From positions 1-5,255 of the forward strand of contig CALHQV010000105.1 of assembly GCA_938038035.1 (NCBI GenBank): a stretch of 5,255 bases of DNA, read 5' to 3'. A program made the position numbers and the translations under genes. The notes under the pieces were generated by a model. It saw only the letters and a program-made list of their open reading frames with translations. It searched no databases and was not told the origin of the DNA. This stretch comes from an uncultured Gemella sp. (lineage in GTDB: Bacteria; Bacillota; Bacilli; Staphylococcales; Gemellaceae). This document shows, piece after piece, positions 1 to 5,255 of the stretch (positions are counted from its first letter, which is position 1; the number at the start of each line of letters is the position of its first letter).

Positions 1-326
1 TCACTATCTATTTCTTTTTCTATTGATTCTGTTTTTTCTTCTTTCATTAACTCATTATTCACAATATCTCTAACAATTTTACTTTTATCATTTTTGAGAA
101 TATTCAAACCATAACCTCGTTTAGCACATTCTACTCTATCGTTCTCATCTGAACTATTTAATTTCTGCAACATTCTCTCATTATACTCGTCAACACATTC
201 TTGAAATTCACCATCTGTCATTCTTGCACCTTGATGTAGAATATGATTGCAATTTCTTTGTCCTGGTGTCCTTGAGGTGCACCTGGTAATTTTACCATCT
301 CGATTTAATGCTTTTACTTTTGACAT
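1..326 (-). CDS. Partial protein with N-terminal Cys/His motif and LRV/HEAT-like repeats (C-terminus outside window)
   Basis: The reading frame starts at ATG 326..324 and stays open for 108 codons to the window edge, so the C-terminus is missing. An AGAGG ribosome binding site (334-338) lies 7 bases before the ATG. Residues 16-31 hold a compact Cys/His motif: C16, then P21-G22, C26, H28 and H31 (C-x9-C-x-H-x3-H). This could bind one metal ion, but that is inference. Residues about 53-70 and 71-92 are two copies of the 22-residue repeat that fills the neighbouring upstream gene, with the hallmark GYGLNIL turn followed by an acidic stretch and VR. A Lys/Glu-rich tail follows from residue 94. 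The repeat family is usually annotated as leucine-rich repeat variant or HEAT-like and is thought to form alpha-solenoid protein-binding surfaces. The gene lies downstream of a terminator, with only 24 bases between the T-run and its ATG, so it may depend on readthrough or on a promoter I could not identify. I cannot assign a function. Confidence 0.8.
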   Translation of the reverse strand, partial: MSKVKALNRDGKITRCTSRTPGQRNCNHILHQGARMTDGEFQECVDEYNERMLQKLNSSDENDRVECAKRGYGLNILKNDKSKIVRDIVNNELMKEEKTESIEKEIDS

Positions 327-333
327 ACTTTTA

Positions 334-338
334 CCTCT
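334..338 (-). promoter_or_regulatory. Ribosome binding site of the partial Cys/His repeat gene
   Basis: On the minus strand an AGAGG core is followed by 7 bases and then ATG. It supports the start chosen for the edge-truncated gene, whose frame has no downstream stop in the window. Confidence 0.7.
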
Positions 339-349
339 ATTTCTATATC

Positions 350-377
350 AAAAAAGCAGGCTTTAATTTCCTGCTTT
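350..377 (-). terminator. Rho-independent terminator after the repeat-protein gene
   Basis: Read on the minus strand, an 8-base stem AAAGCAGG / CCTGCTTT (377-370 pairing with 360-353) encloses a 9-base AT-rich loop. The stem runs directly into six T residues (355-350). The left arm overlaps the TAA stop codon (378-376) of the 262-residue repeat gene. Stem and T-run are typical of intrinsic termination in low-GC Bacillota. The stem has four G:C pairs and is only moderately strong, so partial readthrough into the next gene is possible. Confidence 0.75.
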
Positions 378-1164
378 ACTTACATAAACTTTGTAATATT
401 TGCTTGTTGAGCATTTCTTTTGCAATATCTGCAGTCCACGAGTTTTCATCATGTTTAAGAATTTCTAGACCATAACCTCTTCTTGCTACCGCTCTTCTTA
501 CCTCTGGCGACTCATCGTGCAACGCAATCTCTAAATATTTAATATCATCACAATGTTCAACAACATCTGCTCTGATACGAGGATTATCATTATGAATAAG
601 AATGTCGAAACCATACCCTTGTTTAATAACAACAAACAATACCCACTCATTATCATCATGAACAAGAATGTCTAAGCCGAATCCTTGCTTTGCAACTGCA
701 CAACGAACGTGGTAGTCCTTATCGTGTACTAAAATATCTAAACCATATCCTTGATGGGCAACTTTTTCTCTAACTCGAGGACTTGGGTCGTTTACGAGAA
801 TATCTAGTCTATATCCCTCACAGGCAACGCCCCATCTAACCTCTTCTGACTCATCATGGATTAATTTTTCTAGGCCGTACTGACGCCACGCCACATGCAT
901 TCTGACAATTTCATCTTCGTCATTAATAAGTATTGCTAAATGCTTATCGGTACCATACTGTGCGACATATTGTCTTACACGACTGTCACCATCATTGATA
1001 AGTACATCTAAAAAGTACTTATTCTCTGCCAAAAGGGCACGAATTCTCCAGTCTTTGTCAGTTAAGAAAGATTCTAAATTTTCGCCATTTTGGATTTGTC
1101 TCATTTTTGAACAATCTTCAAATGTTCCTTCTCTGAGAATCCACGTTTCAAGTATTGAACTCAT
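376..1164 (-). CDS. LRV/HEAT-like tandem repeat protein, function unknown
   Basis: This complete 262-residue protein starts at ATG 1164 behind a strong AGGAAGGTG ribosome binding site 5 bases upstream. After a short N-terminal cap (residues 1-28) it consists of about ten repeats of 22 residues from about 29 to 251, ending in a short helical tail. The consensus is G-Y-G-L-D-I-L-hydrophobic-H/N-D, three to four polar residues, V-R, then a hydrophobic helix ending V-A-x-Q. The clearest units start at residues 95, 117, 139, 161, 183 and 230. Units at 71 and 205 carry 2-3 extra residues. The unit at 161-182 lacks the conserved Arg after Val and is unusually hydrophobic (W174 to I180). Such short alpha-alpha repeats resemble the leucine-rich repeat variant/HEAT superfamily and normally form a curved protein-binding solenoid. 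There is no signal peptide or membrane segment, so it is probably cytoplasmic. It has its own promoter and a terminator at its stop, so it is likely monocistronic. The partner is unknown. Confidence 0.88.
   Translation of the reverse strand: MSSILETWILREGTFEDCSKMRQIQNGENLESFLTDKDWRIRALLAENKYFLDVLINDGDSRVRQYVAQYGTDKHLAILINDEDEIVRMHVAWRQYGLEKLIHDESEEVRWGVACEGYRLDILVNDPSPRVREKVAHQGYGLDILVHDKDYHVRCAVAKQGFGLDILVHDDNEWVLFVVIKQGYGFDILIHNDNPRIRADVVEHCDDIKYLEIALHDESPEVRRAVARRGYGLEILKHDENSWTADIAKEMLNKQILQSLCK
412..1080 (-). repeat. Coding tandem repeat, about ten 66-base units
   Basis: This DNA encodes residues 29-251 of the repeat protein, in units of about 66 bases (22 codons). Related strings coding for GYGLDIL recur at regular spacing, for example around 605-625, 665-690, 730-755 and 795-820. 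Third codon positions vary between units, so the copies are not recent identical duplications. They have diverged while the protein pattern was kept. Confidence 0.8.
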
Positions 1165-1169
1165 TATTA

Positions 1170-1178
1170 CACCTTCCT
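1170..1178 (-). promoter_or_regulatory. Strong ribosome binding site of the repeat protein gene
   Basis: The minus strand reads AGGAAGGTG, nearly the full complement of the 16S rRNA 3' end, with 5 bases to the ATG at 1164. It fixes the start and suggests efficient translation. Confidence 0.8.
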
Positions 1179-1189
1179 GTCTTTTTATA

Positions 1190-1218
1190 ATTATACAACA
1201 AGGTTTTTAAAAAGTAAA
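1190..1218 (-). promoter_or_regulatory. Sigma-A-type promoter for the repeat protein gene
   Basis: The minus strand carries a perfect -10 box TATAAT (1195-1190) and a -35-like TTTACT (1218-1213, four of six matches to TTGACA) separated by exactly 17 bases. The predicted transcript would start near 1183, giving a leader of about 20 bases that just includes the ribosome binding site. The promoter lies in the short gap after the upstream stop codon (1222), so the repeat gene can be expressed independently of the transfer genes. I see no clear operator repeat around it. Confidence 0.6.
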
Positions 1219-1221
1219 TAG

Positions 1222-1788
1222 TTAATTGCTTTCTGTTATCCATTCATGTTCTGGTAGTGTTTCTATCCACTTACAGAACTCTCTCCATTCAGGAAGTCTG
1301 TGATTCTTTCTCTGATGATAAATAGTTTTTAATTGTCTATAATTAGTAGTCATAGCAGCCGTCATTCTAAATCCACTAGGAATATTATATAAAATCTCAA
1401 GATATTTCTCTGATGTCTTTTCACCGTTATTGTATTCATCGACTTTTTCTTGTAAAATTTTAATAATTCGTTCATCTACATATTCATTACAAGCCTCTTT
1501 TAAATCAAACTTTGTAATTCTATGCATAGTAGAGCCTGAACTAATAAAGTCAATAAAGTGGTATCTCTGCATCTCTACCCACGCCTTATTACTAAAAGTT
1601 AAATCGAACTGAACAATAATACCGTTTAAGAAATTATCGTGTCCACTTCCTATCTTTGCTTTTCCTAAAGAGTCTGTACTCTTAGTCTTCTCTGTCGTTA
1701 GATTCTCAAAGTCTATAGCCATAGGAAATTTGGCTGCCCTAATACTGTTTTCTAAACCATACACTTGCACATTACTTACTATCTTCAT
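1222..1788 (-). CDS. ThyX-like (flavin-dependent thymidylate synthase fold) protein, catalytic motif degenerate
   Basis: This 188-residue protein follows the layout of ThyX, which methylates dUMP to dTMP using FAD and methylenetetrahydrofolate. By eye, residues 17-24 (RAAKFPMA) match the early ThyX segment (A-A-R-V-S). Residues 49-75 match the strand-helix region (H-x-S-P-F-E-H through F-x-x-R-Q-W-x-R). Residues 147-168 (T-x-N-x-R-Q-L, R160, then E167-W168) match the C-terminal T-x-N-x-R-x-L-x-x-F-x-x-L-R segment. The diagnostic RHR-x7-S motif is altered: the aligned stretch begins R75-Y76-H77, with S83, S84 and S86 nearby. It is also shorter than typical ThyX (about 210-250 residues). Flavin or dUMP binding may therefore be lost or changed. 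The N-terminal region around 28-48 looks like a non-conserved loop. I recall similar uncharacterised ThyX-like proteins in phages and plasmids of Bacillota. The ATG overlaps the upstream transfer gene by 17 bases, implying co-expression. A true thymidylate synthase is possible but less likely. Confidence 0.8.
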   Translation of the reverse strand: MKIVSNVQVYGLENSIRAAKFPMAIDFENLTTEKTKSTDSLGKAKIGSGHDNFLNGIIVQFDLTFSNKAWVEMQRYHFIDFISSGSTMHRITKFDLKEACNEYVDERIIKILQEKVDEYNNGEKTSEKYLEILYNIPSGFRMTAAMTTNYRQLKTIYHQRKNHRLPEWREFCKWIETLPEHEWITESN

Positions 1789-4700
1789 CGTTTACACTCT
1801 CTTCCTTAGTTTCTTCTTTATTGTTATATTGAGACTTAATATCGTTGATAGATTTCTCAAATTTCTCAACGTTATCATTTACCCATTTATCTGCTTCTTC
1901 TTGATTCTTAACATTTCCACTCTCATCAAGATAATTATCTTTATAATCTGTTGTATCTCTTAATTTATTTGTCAATACTTCCTTCCAAGCGTTTTCAAAC
2001 TTAGATTCAATATTATCTACAGATTCTAAAGCCTTATCTTCATTTTGAGATTTAACTGTCAATTCTCTCATCTCACTATTCATTAATGTCGTTCTTAATG
2101 GTGTAGGAATAAATACACTCTTAACACTATGATTTTGATAAGAATTTCTTACATTATTTGTATCATCATAAATGATAGCCATCGAATCAGATGCTTGTTG
2201 AATTGCTCTTTCCGCACTTTGATTCTTAGCCCATTCATCTATCGTTACGTGAGACGCTTTTCCTTCAACAATGTTTCCATCGTAATCTTTCTTAATAACA
2301 ACAGCTCTCTCGTTTCCAGATGTAAATGTATAACCTTCATTATGTGTATCTAATGTTACTGCAGATAATCCTTCAAAATTAGCTGCTGCTGCACATTCTT
2401 CACAATAATATAAACCATCTTCATTTACATAAGCTAATCCATCTTGTAACTTAATACCACACTCAATACAGTAATGGTCAGTTTCATCATGTTTCATTGT
2501 TCTAATTAATGTTTGAGTCATTCTTCCTACATGACTACGATACATCTTATCACTAATAGTAGATTTAGTTCCTGCCATAGCACCACGTAATACTTCATGC
2601 ATTGTGTCTTGCGCATTTTCTAAACTACCAAAACCTAATCCATTTCTAAATCCAGCAATTCCGCCAACAACAGCTCCAGATGCAATATCTTTCACATCTG
2701 TTCCAACACTTCTAACTTTATTTGTTGATTTTCCTAAGTGTTGCATTAACTGTAATTGACCAAAATTACCTATCTGGAACATATTTAATAGTTCATGTCT
2801 CTTCTTGAATATTACATATGAAATTACAATCATAAAGACTAATGACTGAACTGCCCCAACTGAATTTATTAATGCCATTGAGTTCGTTACTAATATAATA
2901 GATGTCATCATTAATATTGTTGTTCCAACACGTTTTACCATGGCACCTAATACGGTTCCAAAATATCTCTTCGCTATCTCAGTACCTCTACCTGCCCAAC
3001 AACCAAACAATAGGAAAATAGGGGATAATACACCAAATAATGTTAATTGTAAACCATACACAATTCCCATGAAAGCAAATACTATAGGTAATATTACACC
3101 AACACTTGTAAACAATAATGTGAGTGTTGCTTGTCCAAATTTCAGTCCATAGTCATTACCAATAAAGTAGTTCCATTCTTTTGTTGGAACTGTTGCTTTT
3201 ACCATCGGAATATTACTAATCAATGACTCTGTAGCTTTCGCATCACTTGGAGTATCACCAATATCTGTTAAATGGTCATCTGCTCCACCATTCGCATCTA
3301 TATATGCATCAATTAATGCCATTGTGTTTGCTCTCTTTTTACCTGTACCGCTCGTCGATGTGAAATATACACCACCTTCTGTGGCAGTATCTAAACCACC
3401 ATGAGCGTTGGCGAATGCTTTATCGTCTTGACGTTTAAATGTTCTATTCTTATTCGCAATCAATGTTTGTTTTGCTAATTCAACTACTGCCTTAGCATCA
3501 TTAAAGTTTTTAGCATTATCTGGATTACTATCGAAAGCACCGAAACCAAACATATTAGCACCTGGTTGTGTTGCTACACCCGCTGTTCCCAATGAACTTT
3601 CCCACATCGCTATTGCGATAATCGCTCTGACATCTACTTTAGAAGCATTCTGCCACTCTAATAGTAATTTACCGTTAATTCTGTTTTTATCATACTTGAT
3701 ACCTGTTGAGTCTAAGAAACCATCTAACTGTTCAGGTTTGATTCCGCCTCTTATATGTCCAACTATGTCATGACTATAAGGGTCTCCTGATGTCCAGTGA
3801 TTAGCATTAATTTCAACTGTTGAAGGTAAATTAGCAATACCACTTGTAATATCTGAACCTGCTACGAAACCAGACTCTTCATAATTAGATAATGCGTCTA
3901 TGATTCTGTAGTAGTCTTTATTTAAACCTGATACAGATGCAGTATTTTGATTATCTAAAGGTTGATGATTACCAGACATAACTGAAACATAGAATAAGCC
4001 CCAGTTTTCGATAGATTTGTCTTTACCGACAAACACTTCAGGTTTACCTACCCATTCTTCGTTTTCATTCGTTAGTTTACCAAGATTTTCATATTCTGTA
4101 CCGAATTGACCTTTGATTGTTGGTTTTAAAAGATATTCTGACCACATTCTACAACCTAAAACTTGTTTAATATATTTGGTTTGTTCATTCAAATAACCAT
4201 CACTAAATATACTTACATCACTATCTGGTTTTTCATAATCTGGACACATTGATTCATTCTCATTTGAAATTGTGTTAGTAAAACCAGACATAATCAACGC
4301 TTGTGCTGTTGTTGCAATCTTAATTGGTATTTGTAATAATCCTGTATTTAAAGAGAGAATAATAGCAAGCATAAAACATACTACAACCTTTACTAACTCT
4401 CCTAATCCTTCTCTTACTTTACCTTTCCATAACATACTATACATTAAATATACAGCTGTAAACAAGATAAATAATACAACCATCGGCATAAATACGCCAG
4501 TATATAATTGTGTAAATATTGTTTTTTGATTTTCAACAGATAAACCAACCAATGAAGATAAATCAGTAAAACAAAAACCTATAAATGCCAGTGTTAACGA
4601 TAACATAAACTTTGCTATACCTAATATAACATTAATGATTGTATCTGTCATTGCCATTGCTAAAGGTGTTAGCGATAGCATATTCGGTCTTATATCATAA

Positions 4701-5185
4701 CTTCTTCTTGCTCGTCTGTCTAATGTACTAGATGTCTCGGTAAATGTAGAAAGAGGATTTTTTCTTGTTGAGTAATACTGTCCATAGTTAGACATTTTTC
4801 CTTCAGTGTTTGCACAAGGGTCTACATCATAATATGCCCATTCACCCAAGTAAGAACTATACTGAATACCTGAAAAACCAAATCTTTCAAAAGGTGTTGT
4901 ACCATCTGATTTTCCAACATTATACCCAGCTGCATTCAAAATCATATTGTTAATATTCGTACTAGCATCTTCAGATTTTGTTGTCGTTGACTTAGATTGT
5001 GTCAAGTAATAAAGATAATCTGTTCTCGCTAATTTTAATGCTATTTTTCCTGGGTCACCAAACATACACCCAACGGTCTGTGTGGTATCTGTAGCCTTAC
5101 TTGTCTGAATTTGATTATTTGAAAAACTAAAAATAATCAATATGGCCGCAATTATTCCAAATAAATATTTCTTAAAGTTTCTCAT
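1772..5185 (-). CDS. VirB6/TrbL-like conjugation membrane protein with embedded glucosaminidase domain
   Basis: Numbering is from ATG 5185 (1137 residues). A hydrophobic signal or anchor (6-22) follows K5-K6. An exported-looking segment (about 31-175) comes next. Hydrophobic helices lie at about 178-207, 229-252 and 262-281, with a weaker one at 284-301. A large polar loop follows (302-680), then four more helices (about 684-708, 710-729, 752-769, 775-793). The C-terminal tail is hydrophilic and presumably cytoplasmic. Within the loop, residues 495-635 resemble a glucosaminidase/GH73-type peptidoglycan hydrolase: AIIAIAMWES with likely catalytic E529, then SLGTAG, and N544-M-F-G-F-G matching the family N-x-F-G element. 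The tail holds C906-x2-C909-x18-C928-x2-C931, a probable zinc ribbon, and ends in a charged low-complexity stretch. VirB6-like proteins form the inner-membrane channel of conjugative type IV secretion, and wall hydrolases open peptidoglycan for it; here both are in one chain. In-frame GTG 5197 and ATG 5194 are alternative starts. I prefer 5185 for spacing and signal peptide shape. Confidence 0.82.
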   Translation of the reverse strand: MRNFKKYLFGIIAAILIIFSFSNNQIQTSKATDTTQTVGCMFGDPGKIALKLARTDYLYYLTQSKSTTTKSEDASTNINNMILNAAGYNVGKSDGTTPFERFGFSGIQYSSYLGEWAYYDVDPCANTEGKMSNYGQYYSTRKNPLSTFTETSSTLDRRARRSYDIRPNMLSLTPLAMAMTDTIINVILGIAKFMLSLTLAFIGFCFTDLSSLVGLSVENQKTIFTQLYTGVFMPMVVLFILFTAVYLMYSMLWKGKVREGLGELVKVVVCFMLAIILSLNTGLLQIPIKIATTAQALIMSGFTNTISNENESMCPDYEKPDSDVSIFSDGYLNEQTKYIKQVLGCRMWSEYLLKPTIKGQFGTEYENLGKLTNENEEWVGKPEVFVGKDKSIENWGLFYVSVMSGNHQPLDNQNTASVSGLNKDYYRIIDALSNYEESGFVAGSDITSGIANLPSTVEINANHWTSGDPYSHDIVGHIRGGIKPEQLDGFLDSTGIKYDKNRINGKLLLEWQNASKVDVRAIIAIAMWESSLGTAGVATQPGANMFGFGAFDSNPDNAKNFNDAKAVVELAKQTLIANKNRTFKRQDDKAFANAHGGLDTATEGGVYFTSTSGTGKKRANTMALIDAYIDANGGADDHLTDIGDTPSDAKATESLISNIPMVKATVPTKEWNYFIGNDYGLKFGQATLTLLFTSVGVILPIVFAFMGIVYGLQLTLFGVLSPIFLLFGCWAGRGTEIAKRYFGTVLGAMVKRVGTTILMMTSIILVTNSMALINSVGAVQSLVFMIVISYVIFKKRHELLNMFQIGNFGQLQLMQHLGKSTNKVRSVGTDVKDIASGAVVGGIAGFRNGLGFGSLENAQDTMHEVLRGAMAGTKSTISDKMYRSHVGRMTQTLIRTMKHDETDHYCIECGIKLQDGLAYVNEDGLYYCEECAAAANFEGLSAVTLDTHNEGYTFTSGNERAVVIKKDYDGNIVEGKASHVTIDEWAKNQSAERAIQQASDSMAIIYDDTNNVRNSYQNHSVKSVFIPTPLRTTLMNSEMRELTVKSQNEDKALESVDNIESKFENAWKEVLTNKLRDTTDYKDNYLDESGNVKNQEEADKWVNDNVEKFEKSINDIKSQYNNKEETKEESVNDEDSK

Positions 5186-5192
5186 TGAGTGC

Positions 5193-5204
5193 ATCACATC
5201 CTTT
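5193..5204 (-). promoter_or_regulatory. Ribosome binding site of the large transfer gene; start is ambiguous
   Basis: The minus strand reads AAAGGATGTGAT, close to the full anti-Shine-Dalgarno complement AAGGAGGTGAT with one mismatch. It lies 13 bases (from the AGGA core) before ATG 5185, 4 bases before ATG 5194, and abuts GTG 5197. If pairing extends through GTGAT, the effective spacing favours ATG 5185. Confidence 0.5.
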
Positions 5205-5255
5205 TATCTATTCTATATATCAAAAAGAGTGGTTGTTATAGAGCGGCTCGTAAAA

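Noticed and set aside
412..1080. Regular short repeats as a CRISPR array
   Set aside because: The repeats are in frame, encode a conserved 22-residue protein motif, are degenerate at third codon positions, and have no unique spacers.
995..1210. Plus-strand open frame of 71 codons opposite the repeat gene
   Set aside because: It lies antisense to the well-supported repeat protein and its promoter. I see no convincing ribosome binding site, and its composition looks like a shadow of the regular repeats.
1222..1788. Calling this gene thyX outright
   Set aside because: The RHR-x7-S signature is not intact and the protein is short, so an active thymidylate synthase cannot be claimed from the sequence.
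1730..1963. Plus-strand frame giving a very hydrophobic 77-residue product
   Set aside because: The hydrophobicity is an artefact of reading the complement of the Lys/Glu/Asn-rich C-terminal tail. It spans the junction of two solid minus-strand genes.
4272..4529. Plus-strand open frame of 85 codons
   Set aside because: It is antisense to the membrane helices of the large transfer protein and has no recognisable domain. Long antisense frames are expected opposite hydrophobic coding sequence.
5221..5250. Possible terminator of an upstream gene, with GAGCGGCTC followed on the minus strand by a T-run
   Set aside because: The palindrome is only four base pairs with a one-base centre and is not adjacent to the T-run. 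The longer pairing attempted between 5227-5233 and 5241-5249 breaks after three or four pairs.

Overview
The window is AT-rich, about one third G+C by eye. It uses the standard code, has strong purine-rich ribosome binding sites, and all recognisable genes lie on the minus strand. This fits a low-GC Bacillota (Firmicutes) host, probably a gut or animal-associated lineage. The gene content is accessory: a Gram-positive type IV secretion (conjugation) membrane protein, a ThyX-like protein of a kind I associate with phages and plasmids, and two short-repeat proteins. I infer a conjugative plasmid, an integrative conjugative element or a phage-plasmid. No replication, integrase or relaxase gene is present to decide between these.

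In transcription order (right to left), the window opens with about 70 bases of leader. A very large gene follows (about 1772-5185) for a multi-pass membrane protein with a VirB6/TrbL-like layout. A glucosaminidase-type peptidoglycan hydrolase domain sits in its large central loop and a four-cysteine zinc-ribbon-like motif sits in its C-terminal tail. Its 3' end overlaps by 17 bases the next gene (1222-1788), a 188-residue protein that aligns by eye to flavin-dependent thymidylate synthase ThyX but has a degraded signature motif. These two genes look co-transcribed and translationally coupled.

A 57-base gap with a good sigma-A-type promoter leads to a 262-residue protein (376-1164) made almost entirely of ten 22-residue LRV/HEAT-like repeats. 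A rho-independent terminator follows at its stop codon. The last gene (1-326, cut by the window edge) begins with a Cys/His motif and then carries two copies of the same 22-residue repeat, so the two genes are related.

The large protein probably forms part of the mating channel and opens the cell wall locally. The ThyX-like and repeat proteins have no assignable biochemical role from sequence alone. Their position next to a transfer gene suggests accessory functions of the element, such as nucleotide handling or host interaction, but that is inference.
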